A DNA stretch of 64,000 bases from Bog-473 sp963745665 (lineage in GTDB: Bacteria; Actinomycetota; Acidimicrobiia; Acidimicrobiales; RAAP-2). Under the pieces are notes generated by a model that saw nothing but the letters and a program-made list of their open reading frames with translations, was not told where the DNA came from and did no database searches. Positions 46,838 through 55,933 of the stretch are shown here, one piece after another (within the stretch, counting starts at the first letter, position 1; the number at the start of each line of letters is the position of its first letter). The position numbers were made by a program, and so were the translations under genes. Location: contig CAVUYE010000002.1 in assembly GCA_963745665.1 (NCBI GenBank), positions 1,240,001-1,304,000 of the forward strand, given 5' to 3'.

Positions 46838-47865
46838 GTGGCTGTCGACGTCCCGGCCTCCTCGTCGGACGCAGACCGGAGACTCGCAGGGGACGCCGAG
46901 GTACGGGTGGCGGACGGCTCGCCCGAGGCGGCCGAGGCGGCCGGCGTCAGCAGGAGCGCGGCCCGGCGCGGATCACTGACCCGGGTTGTCACGCCCACCA
47001 TCAGCGTGCGCAAGCGGCTGCGCGAGATCTGGCTCTCGCGCGAGCTCCTCATCTACCTGGTGCGGACAGAGATCAAGGTCAAGTACAAGAACTCGGTCCT
47101 CGGGCTGGTGTGGTCGATGGCGGCACCGGCCATGACGCTGGCCATCTACTTCTTCGTGTTCCAGATCGTGCTCGGGAACAAGATGCCGGACTTCGTGATC
47201 TTCCTGTTCGCCGGGCTCCTCCTCTGGAACCTCTTCTCCCTCGGCGTCCTGACCGGGACGGGCGTGGTGGTCAACAACGCAGGCATCGTGAAGAAGGTCT
47301 CCTTCCCCGCGAGATCCTGGCGCTCGCCGCGGTCGGGTCGGCCTGCGTCTTCTTCTTCTTCCAGACGATCGTGATGATCCTCTTCATGGTCGTCCTGGGC
47401 ACAGCGCCCGACCTGGCCTACCTGCCCGTGCTCCTGCTCGCCCTCGTCACCGGCATCATCCTCGCCTCAGCGCTGGCGGTGCTGCTGTCGTCGATCAACG
47501 TGTACCTGCGCGACACCCAGCACCTGATAGAGGTCGTCCTGACCGCGTGGTTCTGGGCCTGCCCGATCGTCTACGCCTACCAGCAGAACATCGCCGAGAA
47601 GTTGGGCCCGAAGGGGCTCACCTGGGTCTATTTCCTGAACCCCATGGTGCCGCTGATCCTGTCCTTCCAGCGTTGCATCTACGCGCACCCGACGACGTAC
47701 GCCGTCGTCGCCGGCAAGCTGACGACCTTCCACGTGCTGCCGACCAAGGGCATGCTGTGGTACGTCGGCCTCGACCTGGGGGTGCTCGCCCTGGCTCTCA
47801 TCTTGTTCCTCGTCGCGCTCGCCACCTTCGGCCGCCTCGAGGGCAACTTCGCCGAGGAGCTCTGA
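46838..47865 (+). CDS. ABC-2 type polysaccharide export permease (Wzm/TagG-like), frameshifted
   Basis: An integral permease with about six membrane segments (TLAIYFFVFQIVLG; FVIFLFAGLLLWNLFSLGVL; VTGIILASALAVLL; LDLGVLALALILFLVALAT). The conserved EIKVKYKNSVLGLVWSMAAP motif at the start of the membrane domain marks ABC-2 O-antigen/teichoic acid exporters. About 70 polar residues precede it. A one-base break near 47312 (KKVSFP, then REILALAAVG) splits it. It pairs with the ATPase 3 bp downstream to export a lipid-linked glycan. Confidence 0.87.
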
Positions 47866-47868
47866 GCC

Positions 47869-49143
47869 GTGAGCGACTTCGCCGTCGACGTCCGTGGCGT
47901 CTCCAAGCGCTTCCGCCTGGCCCATGGCCAGTACAAGACCGTGAAGGAGCGCCTGATCCACGGTGGGAAGCGCAAGTCGACGGAGGACTTCTGGGCGCTG
48001 AGCCAGGTGTCCCTCACCGTCAGGGACGGCGAGACCGTGGGCATCCTGGGCCGTAACGGCTCGGGCAAGTCGACCCTGCTCAAATGCATCTGCGGCGTGC
48101 TCCAGCCGACCATGGGAGAGGTGGCCGTGCGGGGCAAGCTGGCCGGGCTGCTGGAGCTGGGGGCCGGCTTCCAGCAGGACCTGACCGGCCGGGAGAACAT
48201 CTACCTGAACGGCTCGCTGATGGGGATGTCCAAGCGCGACGTGGACAAGGTCTTCGACGCCATCGTGGACTTCTCCGAGCTCGAGGAGTTCATCGACGGC
48301 CCCGTCAAGTTCTACTCCTCGGGCATGTACGTCCGACTGGGCTTCGCCGTCGCGGTGAACATGGACCCCGACGTGCTGGTCATAGACGAGGTCCTGGCGG
48401 TGGGGGACGAGCGTTTCCAGCGCAAGTGCATCGGCCGGGTCAAGGAGTTCCAGCGGGAGGGCCGGACCATCCTCCTGGTCACCCATTCCGCCGACATCGT
48501 GCGCAGCATCTGCGACCGGGCCGTGGTGCTCAGCCACGGCCACATGGTCGGCGAGGGCGAGCCGGGCGAGGCGACCCGCATCTTCCGTGAGGGCCTGATG
48601 GCGGAGGGAGCCGGCATGGGGATCGCCGACCCCACTCTGGCGGCCGTGCCCGCCACGCCCTCGACCGCCGGCATGGACGCCATGCCCGACGACGAACGGC
48701 CCGTCCGGTTCCGCTCTGTGCACCGCGTCTTCTCGGGAGACAACAGCGTGCCGTACATGAGCACGGGCGACGACCTCACGATCCGCGTCGAGTTCGAGGC
48801 CCTCTACGCGACCGAGGACGTGGTGTTCTCGCTGGAGATCCATGACCCTGACAACAACCTGGTCATGCGCACCGACACCTCCATCATCGGCACGCCGATC
48901 GACGCCCCGCGCGGCGTGAGCGTGATGCACTTCGGCATCGTGCAGATGCCGATGCTCGACGGCACGTTCACGTTCTCCCTCGGGATCCAGAGCCGGGGCG
49001 GCATCCTGTACGACTGGCAGGAGACAGCCGGGACGTTCGAGGTGATGAATCCGGGCAAGATGACCGGGATCCTGCGCATGAACACGCACGCCGCGCTCAT
49101 CTCGAGCGAGAGCGACGTCGATTCCTCTGCCGCGCTGGCCTAG
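47869..49143 (+). CDS. ABC transporter ATPase with C-terminal glycan-binding domain (Wzt-like)
   Basis: A 424-residue protein. The N-terminal ATPase has Walker A GRNGSGKSTLLK, signature YSSGMYVRLGFA, Walker B VLVIDEVLAVGD and the H-loop THS. The last ~150 residues form a beta-sandwich-type domain (FRSVHRVFSGDNSV; ATEDVVFSLEIHDPDNNLVM; GTFTFSLGIQSRGGILYDWQ). In Wzt of E. coli O8/O9a such a domain binds the terminally modified glycan, which gives chain-end control. Nearby methyltransferase-like genes could supply such end modification, though this is inferred. Confidence 0.92.
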   Translation: MSDFAVDVRGVSKRFRLAHGQYKTVKERLIHGGKRKSTEDFWALSQVSLTVRDGETVGILGRNGSGKSTLLKCICGVLQPTMGEVAVRGKLAGLLELGAGFQQDLTGRENIYLNGSLMGMSKRDVDKVFDAIVDFSELEEFIDGPVKFYSSGMYVRLGFAVAVNMDPDVLVIDEVLAVGDERFQRKCIGRVKEFQREGRTILLVTHSADIVRSICDRAVVLSHGHMVGEGEPGEATRIFREGLMAEGAGMGIADPTLAAVPATPSTAGMDAMPDDERPVRFRSVHRVFSGDNSVPYMSTGDDLTIRVEFEALYATEDVVFSLEIHDPDNNLVMRTDTSIIGTPIDAPRGVSVMHFGIVQMPMLDGTFTFSLGIQSRGGILYDWQETAGTFEVMNPGKMTGILRMNTHAALISSESDVDSSAALA

Positions 49144-49166
49144 CCGGACGGCGTCAGACTCGCACC

Positions 49167-50177
49167 ATGCCTGACACCGACGAGACGTTGCCGGCAGATC
49201 CCCAGGCCTACATCACCCAGGTGATGGCCGAGATCGCCGAGGAGGTCCGCCTGCGGCGGGCCTCGGGTGACCTGCCGCCCAGGCTCGAGCGCGAGCTCGA
49301 CGAGCTCTTCCTCGCCCACTCGCCGGTCGCCGGGCGCGGCGGCGATCTGGGCGACGCGCTGCGCATGGTCGACGCCGCCACGTTCATCGACCCCGTGGTG
49401 CCCGTCGAGTCCGAGCGGGCGGCGGGGGCCGCCGTCAAGAAGGGCATGCGGTCGCTGCTCCTCTGGTACGTCGGGTGGCTGACCCACCAGATGAGCCAAT
49501 CGGCGTCCGCCGTCAGCCGTGCCCTGCACATCGTGGACGATCGCCTGCAGGAACTGGAGCGCCAGGTGGAGGGCCAGCGCGTCCCCGCTGCCGGCGTGGT
49601 CGAGTTCCCCGCCTTGGCGGACGACGCGGCCTGGTGGGTCGAGCCCGCCGTCGCCGCGGTGGCCAAGGCGCCCGGACGCGTGCTGCACGCCGCGTGCGGC
49701 GACGGCTGGTTCGTGCGGCGCGTGGTGGCGGCGGGCGGTGACGCCTACGGCGTCGACCCCCGTGCCGGAATTGTGGAGAAGGCGGAGCTCGGTCCGCTCG
49801 ACCTGCGCGGTGAAGCCGTGGGGGAGCATCTGCGCGCCGTGGCCGCGGCCGGCCTGGGTGCCATCGTGCTGAGCGGCACGGTCGAGGGGATGGCCGCGGC
49901 CGAGCGCAGCCAGTTGCTGGCCTCCATCGGTACCCGCCTGGCCCCGGGAGGGAGACTCGTCGTGCACTCGGTCACGCGGCAGACCTGGGAGGCGGCGGAC
50001 GCCCCGCCGGAGACCGATCTGGCCGCCGGCCGGCCGCTGCGACCCGAGGCCTGGTGCAGCCTCCTTCAGAAGAGCGGGTACGACGCCGTGGCGCAGTCCG
50101 CCCCCGGCGGGGCCGACTTCCTCGTCACGGCGGTCCGGTCCGCCCTCACCTCGCCCTACGCACCCGCGGAGCGGTGA
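49167..50177 (+). CDS. Methyltransferase-like protein (SAM fold) with N-terminal coiled coil
   Basis: A 336-residue protein. Residues ~1-60 are helical and charged, ~100-140 form a coiled coil, and the C-terminal half is a SAM-dependent methyltransferase fold with motif I VLHAACGDGWFVRRV and YGVDPRAG. Post-motif residues are weak, so catalysis is likely but not certain. It is paralogous to the gene at 55934: both put a methyltransferase-like domain after a helical region and directly precede GT4 genes. Its stop overlaps the start of the first GT4 (GTGA). Confidence 0.75.
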   Translation: MPDTDETLPADPQAYITQVMAEIAEEVRLRRASGDLPPRLERELDELFLAHSPVAGRGGDLGDALRMVDAATFIDPVVPVESERAAGAAVKKGMRSLLLWYVGWLTHQMSQSASAVSRALHIVDDRLQELERQVEGQRVPAAGVVEFPALADDAAWWVEPAVAAVAKAPGRVLHAACGDGWFVRRVVAAGGDAYGVDPRAGIVEKAELGPLDLRGEAVGEHLRAVAAAGLGAIVLSGTVEGMAAAERSQLLASIGTRLAPGGRLVVHSVTRQTWEAADAPPETDLAAGRPLRPEAWCSLLQKSGYDAVAQSAPGGADFLVTAVRSALTSPYAPAER

Positions 50178-51277
50178 GCGCTGCCGCCGGGGGGCCGGTG
50201 GCCGTGCACCAGTTCATCGCCACCCTCAACCCGCACGACGCCACCGGGACACATGCGCTGAAGCTGCGCGACGCGTTGCGCGCCGCGGGCTGGCGCTCGG
50301 AGATCTTCGCCGAGGCGATCCACGACGACCTGGCGCCGGAGGCATTCAAGCACTGGATGTATCCCGAGCATGCCGCGGCGGGCGACGTGGCCATCTACCA
50401 GTTCACGACCTCCTCTCCGGTGGCGGGCTACCTGGTCGAGCGCGAGCTCCCGCTGATTCTGGACTTCCACAACTTCACCGGGCCGGAGTACTTCGCGGGC
50501 TGGGAGCCCCAGAGCGTGCAGCGGGCCGCGGCGGCCGCCGACGAGTTGGCACTGCTCGCCCCCCGGGCGCTGCTCGGCCTGGCCAAGAGCCCGTTCAGCG
50601 AGGAGGAGCTGCGCCGCGCCGGTTGCCGGCGGACCGCGGTCGTGCCCGCGCTGGCGGACTATGGCCGCGTCACCGCGTCGCCCGACCCGAGGGTGGCGGC
50701 AGAGTTGGCCCGGCTGCGCGCGGGGGGCGGCGCCGACCTCCTGTTCGTCGGACGGATCGTGCCCTCCAAGGCCCAGCACGAGCTGGTCAAGGCGCTGTGG
50801 GCCTACCGCCGGCTGTACGACGGGGAGGCCCGTCTGCACCTGGTGGGTGGCACCTCGAGCTTCGAGTACAGCAAGGCCCTGCAGGACTTCGTGCAGGACC
50901 TCGGCCTGTCCGCCGCCGTGCGCCTGCCCGGAGAGGTATCTGATGCCGCGCTGGCGGCCTACTTCGCGGCCGCGGACGTCTATCTCTCGCTGTCCGCCCA
51001 CGAAGGGTTCGGGGTTCCTCTGGTGGAGGCGATGGTCGCAGGGGTGCCCGTCGTGGCGCGCGGCGCCGGCGCGGTGTCCGACACGGTGGCCGACGCCGCG
51101 CTGGTGCTGGCCGCCGCCGACCCCTCCTACATTGCTGCGGCCGTGCACCGGGTGCGCAGCGACGGACGCCTGCGCTCCACGTTGACGGCCGCCGGGAGGC
51201 GTCGCGCCGCCGAGCTCTCCGGGGACGTGGCCGTCCACCTCGTCGACGCCGTCGCCACCGTGGTCGGGCGACCATGA
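50174..51277 (+). CDS. Glycosyltransferase family 4
   Basis: A 367-residue GT4. The donor-binding half has LLFVGRIVPSKAQHELVKAL, LHLVGGTSS, and the EX7E motif in SAHEGFGVPLVEAMVAGVPV. The N-terminal half begins VAVHQFIATLNPHDATGTHA then LKLRDALRAAGWRSEIFAEA. GT4 enzymes retain the anomeric configuration and usually transfer sugar from nucleotide donors. It starts at a GTG that overlaps the previous stop (GTGA), and its own stop overlaps the next start (ATGA). Confidence 0.9.
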   Translation: MSAAAGGPVAVHQFIATLNPHDATGTHALKLRDALRAAGWRSEIFAEAIHDDLAPEAFKHWMYPEHAAAGDVAIYQFTTSSPVAGYLVERELPLILDFHNFTGPEYFAGWEPQSVQRAAAAADELALLAPRALLGLAKSPFSEEELRRAGCRRTAVVPALADYGRVTASPDPRVAAELARLRAGGGADLLFVGRIVPSKAQHELVKALWAYRRLYDGEARLHLVGGTSSFEYSKALQDFVQDLGLSAAVRLPGEVSDAALAAYFAAADVYLSLSAHEGFGVPLVEAMVAGVPVVARGAGAVSDTVADAALVLAAADPSYIAAAVHRVRSDGRLRSTLTAAGRRRAAELSGDVAVHLVDAVATVVGRP

Positions 51278-52479
51278 GCAAGAAGGTGGCCTTCGTCACC
51301 CCTCGCTACGGTCCGGAGATCATGGGGGGCGCCGAGACGGCGGTGCGCCAGCTGGCGGAGCACCTGCGCGCCTTGACGGACTGGGAGGCCGAGGTCCACA
51401 CGACCTGCGCGCTCGACGCCATCACGTGGGACGACGTCCTGCCCCCGGGGAGCACCGACATCAACGGGGTCACCGTCCACCGGCACCCGTCGGCCCATGG
51501 CCGCCTGCCCGACTTCTACGGGCTCGACGGCACCGTCCGTCTCGCCCCCCGGCTGGCGACCCGGGAGCAGGGGGAGCGGTGGGTCGACTACAACGGTCCC
51601 GTCTCTCCAAAGCTGGTGGACGCCGTCGTCGCGTCAGATGCCGACGTGGTCGTCTTCTCCCCGTACCTCTACCACCCGACGGTGGCCACCATCGGCAAGG
51701 TGCGGGTGCCGGCCGTGTTCCATCCGGCGGCACACGACGAGCCTGCCCTCTATCTGCCGGTGTTCCGTGGCACCTTCGGGGACGCCGACGCCTTCTGCTT
51801 CTACACGGAGTCGGAGCGGTCGCTCGTCGAGCGGATGTACCAGGTGGCGGAGCGTCCCCAGATCGTGCTCGGCCTCGGTGTGGGCGACTCCGAGGCCGCC
51901 GGCCGGCCGGGCGGGGAGGTGCTGGGCCTGGGCGACCGCCCCTATGTCGTCAGCGTGGGGCGGGTGGACGAGCACAAGGGCTCCAAGATGCTCGCTTCCT
52001 ACTTCGCCACCTACAAGGAGCGACACCCCGGACCACTCGCCCTGGCGCTGGTCGGGCCGGTCAGCTACGAGCTGCAGCCGCATCCGGACATCGTCGTGAC
52101 CGGTGCCGTGAGCGAGCCCGACAAGTGGGACATCTTGCGCGACGCCCTCGTGGCAGTCTCGCCGTCGGCACTCGAATCCTTCTCGCTCGTGGTGATCGAG
52201 GCCTGGGTCGAGCAGCTGCCCGTCCTGGTGAACGGCTCCTGCGGGCCGACCCGGGAGCATTGCGAGCGGTCAGGCGGGGGGTTGTGGTTCAGCTCCTACC
52301 CCGAGTTCGAAGCCACGCTCGAACGCCTGGTGTCCGACGCCCCGTTGCGCGACGAGCTCGGGAGGCGCGGGCGCCTCTTCGTCGACCGCCACTTTCGCTG
52401 GCCGGTGCTGGTCGAGCGCTATGACGAGTTCCTGGCCACCGTGGTAGAGCGGGGGAGGGGCACGCCCGGCTTGTTCTGA
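51274..52479 (+). CDS. Glycosyltransferase family 4
   Basis: A 401-residue GT4 with a classic N-terminal VAFVTPRYGPEIMGGAETAV. The donor half has VVSVGRVDEHKGSKMLASYF, VGPVSYELQP, and the EX7E segment SALESFSLVVIEAWVEQLPV. It is less similar to its upstream neighbour than the GT4s at 56926 and 58014 are to each other. It is the last gene of the first glycan module, coupled by an ATGA overlap. Confidence 0.9.
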   Translation: MSKKVAFVTPRYGPEIMGGAETAVRQLAEHLRALTDWEAEVHTTCALDAITWDDVLPPGSTDINGVTVHRHPSAHGRLPDFYGLDGTVRLAPRLATREQGERWVDYNGPVSPKLVDAVVASDADVVVFSPYLYHPTVATIGKVRVPAVFHPAAHDEPALYLPVFRGTFGDADAFCFYTESERSLVERMYQVAERPQIVLGLGVGDSEAAGRPGGEVLGLGDRPYVVSVGRVDEHKGSKMLASYFATYKERHPGPLALALVGPVSYELQPHPDIVVTGAVSEPDKWDILRDALVAVSPSALESFSLVVIEAWVEQLPVLVNGSCGPTREHCERSGGGLWFSSYPEFEATLERLVSDAPLRDELGRRGRLFVDRHFRWPVLVERYDEFLATVVERGRGTPGLF

Positions 52480-52499
52480 GCCGCGCGCGCCGACGCTGA

Positions 52500-53408
52500 T
52501 CAGAAGACGGGGCGACCCACGACGGTGTACATGCGTTGCTCAATGGCCTCGCTCCCGATGTCGTGGGCGAGGTGGTGACGCTGGGAGTGCATGGTGGTCT
52601 CGGTCTGCCCGAAGCCGAGCCGGGCCAGCATGGACACGACGGCGCCGGGGTAGATCGACCACCAGTTGGTGAGGTGGTGCTCGGCCGAGGGCGAGAACCG
52701 CATGATGTTGCTGTCCGGCGGGTCGACGTCGTCCTGCAGCGGTTCGGTGACGACCATCGTCTCCGTCGTCCGCTGGGCCGCCTGGGAGAGCGCGCCCCAG
52801 GGCTCGCGCAGGTGCAGCAGGATGGCCCCGACCACGGTGACGTCGAAGGTCCCGAGATCGGCCGGCATGTCGTAGATGTTCCCCTGGACGAACGTGGCCG
52901 AAGAGCCCAAGGTGCGGTGCAGGTGCCACCAGGCGTCGTGGTTGCGGTCGATGGTCTGCTGCATGACGCGCAGCCGCTCGAGGTACTGGTCCTCGCCCTT
53001 GACGGGGAGTGTGTCGATGGACACGTCGAACCCGGCCTCGAAGGCCACCACCTCGGCGCCCATGCGCTCCATGGAGAAGGTGAGGTAGCCGGTGGCGGGC
53101 CCGAGCTCCAGCACACGCTTCCCGGCGAGGTCCACCCCGCCCAGATAGGCGGACTCGTGGCCCCGCAGGTCCCACACTCCCGGGAGCACGGTGCCGTCCG
53201 GCAGCTCGAAGGCGTGGTACCAGACGAAATCGCTGAGGTCGGCGCCCTCGCGGCGCTTCGACTGGGCCGCCTGAAAGGCCGGGTCGAGCTGGCCCAGGTA
53301 GCCGTGCGGCGGGTAGGAGGGGAGCAGAGGGCCGCGGGGAGGTGCCGCAGGAGCAGCGGGGCCCGGCAGGGCGGAGGGGCCGCGCTCGCTGTCAGGTCGC
53401 CGGAACAT
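52500..53408 (-). CDS. SAM-dependent methyltransferase
   Basis: A 302-residue protein with a disordered Pro-rich start, then YHAFELPDGTVLPGVWDLRG and motif I KRVLELGPATGYLTFSMERM, followed by GAEVVAFEAGFDVSID. FDVTVVGAILLHLREPWGAL is the active-site region. The fold is typical of small-molecule or sugar O-methyltransferases. It is convergent with the GT4 at 51274 and sits between the two modules. Confidence 0.85.
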   Translation of the reverse strand: MFRRPDSERGPSALPGPAAPAAPPRGPLLPSYPPHGYLGQLDPAFQAAQSKRREGADLSDFVWYHAFELPDGTVLPGVWDLRGHESAYLGGVDLAGKRVLELGPATGYLTFSMERMGAEVVAFEAGFDVSIDTLPVKGEDQYLERLRVMQQTIDRNHDAWWHLHRTLGSSATFVQGNIYDMPADLGTFDVTVVGAILLHLREPWGALSQAAQRTTETMVVTEPLQDDVDPPDSNIMRFSPSAEHHLTNWWSIYPGAVVSMLARLGFGQTETTMHSQRHHLAHDIGSEAIEQRMYTVVGRPVF

Positions 53409-53473
53409 GGGGCGTCACTCTAGGCCAGGCATCGGGGCCCTCCCGGTGGTGCGGCGCGCCGGACGTGGGGTGT

Positions 53474-54222
53474 CTAGAACCCGTCCAGGCCGACCATGGG
53501 CTCGTTCAGGTGCTGCCCGCCCATGGAGCCGCGGAAGGGTGCGTCGCCGTAGCTGAAGATGCCGCCGTCCGAAGCCACGAACCAGTAGCCCTGCCCGTCA
53601 CCGGTGGACTGCATGGCCACCACGGGCTGGTTCAGGTGGATGGCGCCGGTGGAGCCGAAGAACGGCGACCCGAAGGCGAAGATGCCGCCGTCCGACCCGA
53701 CGAGCCAGTAGCCACCGGTCACCGGGTCGGGCGTGATGCCCACGATGGAGCCGTTGAGATGGAGGCCGAGGGAGGGGATGTCGCCCGCCGGGGTGGCGTC
53801 CCCGAAGGAGAACACCCGGCCCGTGGTGCTCACCTCCCAGTAGCCGTCGCCGTCGGGTGTGGACGCCATGCCGACGATGTCCTGCCCGGGCACGGACGCG
53901 GCGGAGCCGTAGAATTGGGCGTTGCCGTAGGAGAAAATTCCGCCGTCCGACGCCACCAACCAGTAACCTCTGCCGTCAGGGGTGGCCGCCATGCCCACAA
54001 CGGGCGCGTTGAGCGAGAGGGAGCCGGTGGAGCCGTAGAACTGGGCTTCGCCGTAGGAGAAAATTCCGCCGTCCGACGCGACCAGCCAGTAGCCGCCCTG
54101 TCCGGGCAGCGCCGCCATGCCGACCACGGGTTTGTTCAGCGGCGTGCTCCCCGTACTGCCGCAGAAGTCCTGCCCGAAGGCGAAGATCCCGCCGTCGGAG
54201 GCCACGGTCAGGTACCCGCTCT
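53474..54222 (-). repeat. Six tandem GYWLVASDGGIF repeats
   Basis: Six units of 40-46 codons share GYW(L/F/E)V-SDGGIF(S/A)(Y/F)G, then an FYGS(T/M)G element and a LN-P-VGM linker. The fourth unit has a degenerate core (STTGRVFSFGDAT). The same six-unit array ends the gene at 60281-62459. Confidence 0.85.
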
Positions 54223-55828
54223 GCGCCGCCGCCGGGCGGTTGCAGGTGCCCAGCGCGTTGCCGCCTCCGACGAAACCGGTCAGCGACGGGTCGTGGTGGA
54301 ACTGCGGCCAGCCGCCCGGGGCGTCGGCATTGGTCGAGGCGGACCCGGCCACCTCGAAGTGCTGCACGATGCCCTGCACGTCGCTGCCGCCGATGCCGAA
54401 GTAGCCGGCCACCGTGATCCCGATGGAACCGTCGGGATCAGCCGTGACGAGTGGGGCATTTTGGAAGCCGTACGTGCCGGCGACGCCGCCGTTGCCCGAA
54501 CCGTCGTCGATGTCGGCGATCGGAATACCGGTGGGGCCATCGAGGATGTAGAAGCCGTTGCTCGTCGGCACGATGAGGTCCTGCGCCCCGCTGCCGGTGA
54601 GGTCGGCCGAGGTGACTGAGCCGAAGACGGCCCCCGGCAGCGTCCTGCTCCAGATGAGGGCACCGGTGGCGGCGTTGAGCGCCCACACGGTGCCCGAGGA
54701 GGGACCCGTGACGGTCCCCTCGACCACGGCGAGCTGGCCGTTACCCTGCACGTCGGCGAGTGCGGGGCTTCCACCCGTCGAGCCGTCGAGGGTCCGGCTC
54801 CAGACCTGGTTGCACTTGGTGTCGTAGACCTTGACCGTGTTCTCGTCGCCGGCGCCTGGGTAGAACGAGCCCGTACCGGTGGCGATCCCGTACGCGCCGC
54901 CCGGCAGTATGGAGCCGACGGCGGGGGACGAGTCGACTTCTTCGTCGGTGTCGGCGCTGCAGACCAGCCCGCCGTGATCGTTGTAGATCCGGACGTGCCC
55001 GCCGTTGGCATAGTGGGTCCCGAGCGCGAACCCCGCCGACGACGCGCCGCCGACGGCGAAGTCGTCGGTGCCGGTGCCGTAGAAGTCTCCCGCCGCGGCG
55101 GTGGAGAACACGCTGTCGGCGGAGAACTGCGGCCAGCCGGCAGTCGGGGTGCCGTTCACGCTGTTGAGCCCGTAGGTCGTCTGGCCGAGCGAGCCGCCCT
55201 CGACCATCGTCCCCCCGTTGGCGAGCGGGAGCGACGCCTGGACCCCGCCGTCGGGCGCGTCGTCGCTGGCCGGATTGGTGACGACCTGGTTCCAGGCCTC
55301 TGTCCCATTCGACGAATAGGCGTAGTAGCCGCCGTCGACAGGGGAGGCCGCGTTGCCGGCCCCGAAATAGAGGTCGCCGTTGCCGACCGAGGCGGTCGAG
55401 TCAACCGGCGGGCTCCCGGCGACCTCGACCCCGTCGATGCCCTCGGCGGGCACGCCTCCGCTGGTGTCGCTGAGATTGCAGCCTTGTCCCGAACCGATCG
55501 TCATGCCCGAGCCGCCGCCCCATCCCGGCAGGGCGTCGCCCGTCACGAGGTTCAGCCCGTAGAGCTCACCTTGCCGGTCACCGACCTCGACGCCTGGCGC
55601 GCCGCCGTCGTTGAACTCCACCGGTGAGGATTCCGCCACGCCACAGGGGGCGTCGTCGAGGACGACGCCAGGGTGGTCGGCGCCCGGATTCCACGTCTCG
55701 GCGAGGAGCAGTTGCGCCGGATCGCCGGACACGCTCGACGGGGTCGCGCCGACCAGGGCGACGGAGGCTCCCGTCACCACGACGGCCGCGACGGTGCATC
55801 GGGTAGCCAGCCAGCGCGCGTGCTTCAC
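53474..55828 (-). CDS. Exported FG-GAP/PQQ-like protein with six C-terminal repeats
   Basis: A 784-residue protein. A hydrophobic signal (WLATRCTVAAVVVTGASVAL) indicates export. Residues ~40-500 form FG-GAP/PQQ-type blades (for example GNGDLYFGAGNAASPVDGGY; SGAQDLIVPTSNGFYILDGP). The C-terminal ~250 residues hold six copies of a ~42-residue unit centred on GYWLVASDGGIFSYG. The GTG at 55828 is chosen because upstream in-frame sequence lacks a signal. It lies inside the glycan cluster on the opposite strand and may be a surface protein that binds or displays the glycan. Confidence 0.8.
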   Translation of the reverse strand: MKHARWLATRCTVAAVVVTGASVALVGATPSSVSGDPAQLLLAETWNPGADHPGVVLDDAPCGVAESSPVEFNDGGAPGVEVGDRQGELYGLNLVTGDALPGWGGGSGMTIGSGQGCNLSDTSGGVPAEGIDGVEVAGSPPVDSTASVGNGDLYFGAGNAASPVDGGYYAYSSNGTEAWNQVVTNPASDDAPDGGVQASLPLANGGTMVEGGSLGQTTYGLNSVNGTPTAGWPQFSADSVFSTAAAGDFYGTGTDDFAVGGASSAGFALGTHYANGGHVRIYNDHGGLVCSADTDEEVDSSPAVGSILPGGAYGIATGTGSFYPGAGDENTVKVYDTKCNQVWSRTLDGSTGGSPALADVQGNGQLAVVEGTVTGPSSGTVWALNAATGALIWSRTLPGAVFGSVTSADLTGSGAQDLIVPTSNGFYILDGPTGIPIADIDDGSGNGGVAGTYGFQNAPLVTADPDGSIGITVAGYFGIGGSDVQGIVQHFEVAGSASTNADAPGGWPQFHHDPSLTGFVGGGNALGTCNRPAAAQSGYLTVASDGGIFAFGQDFCGSTGSTPLNKPVVGMAALPGQGGYWLVASDGGIFSYGEAQFYGSTGSLSLNAPVVGMAATPDGRGYWLVASDGGIFSYGNAQFYGSAASVPGQDIVGMASTPDGDGYWEVSTTGRVFSFGDATPAGDIPSLGLHLNGSIVGITPDPVTGGYWLVGSDGGIFAFGSPFFGSTGAIHLNQPVVAMQSTGDGQGYWFVASDGGIFSYGDAPFRGSMGGQHLNEPMVGLDGF

Positions 55829-55933
55829 CTTGCTCGATTCTCTTTCCGGGATCGTCCGAACGTACTCGTTCGTCGCGGCGATCGAAGGGCAGGCACCGGA
55901 TGGGCAGGGGCATCGCCGGTAGCATCGGGCGCC

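Noticed and set aside
24564..47865. Programmed frameshifting or pseudogenisation to explain the broken genes
   Set aside because: There are too many unrelated genes, the breaks mostly lack slippery sites with following hairpins, and motifs on both sides are intact; sequence indels explain it better.
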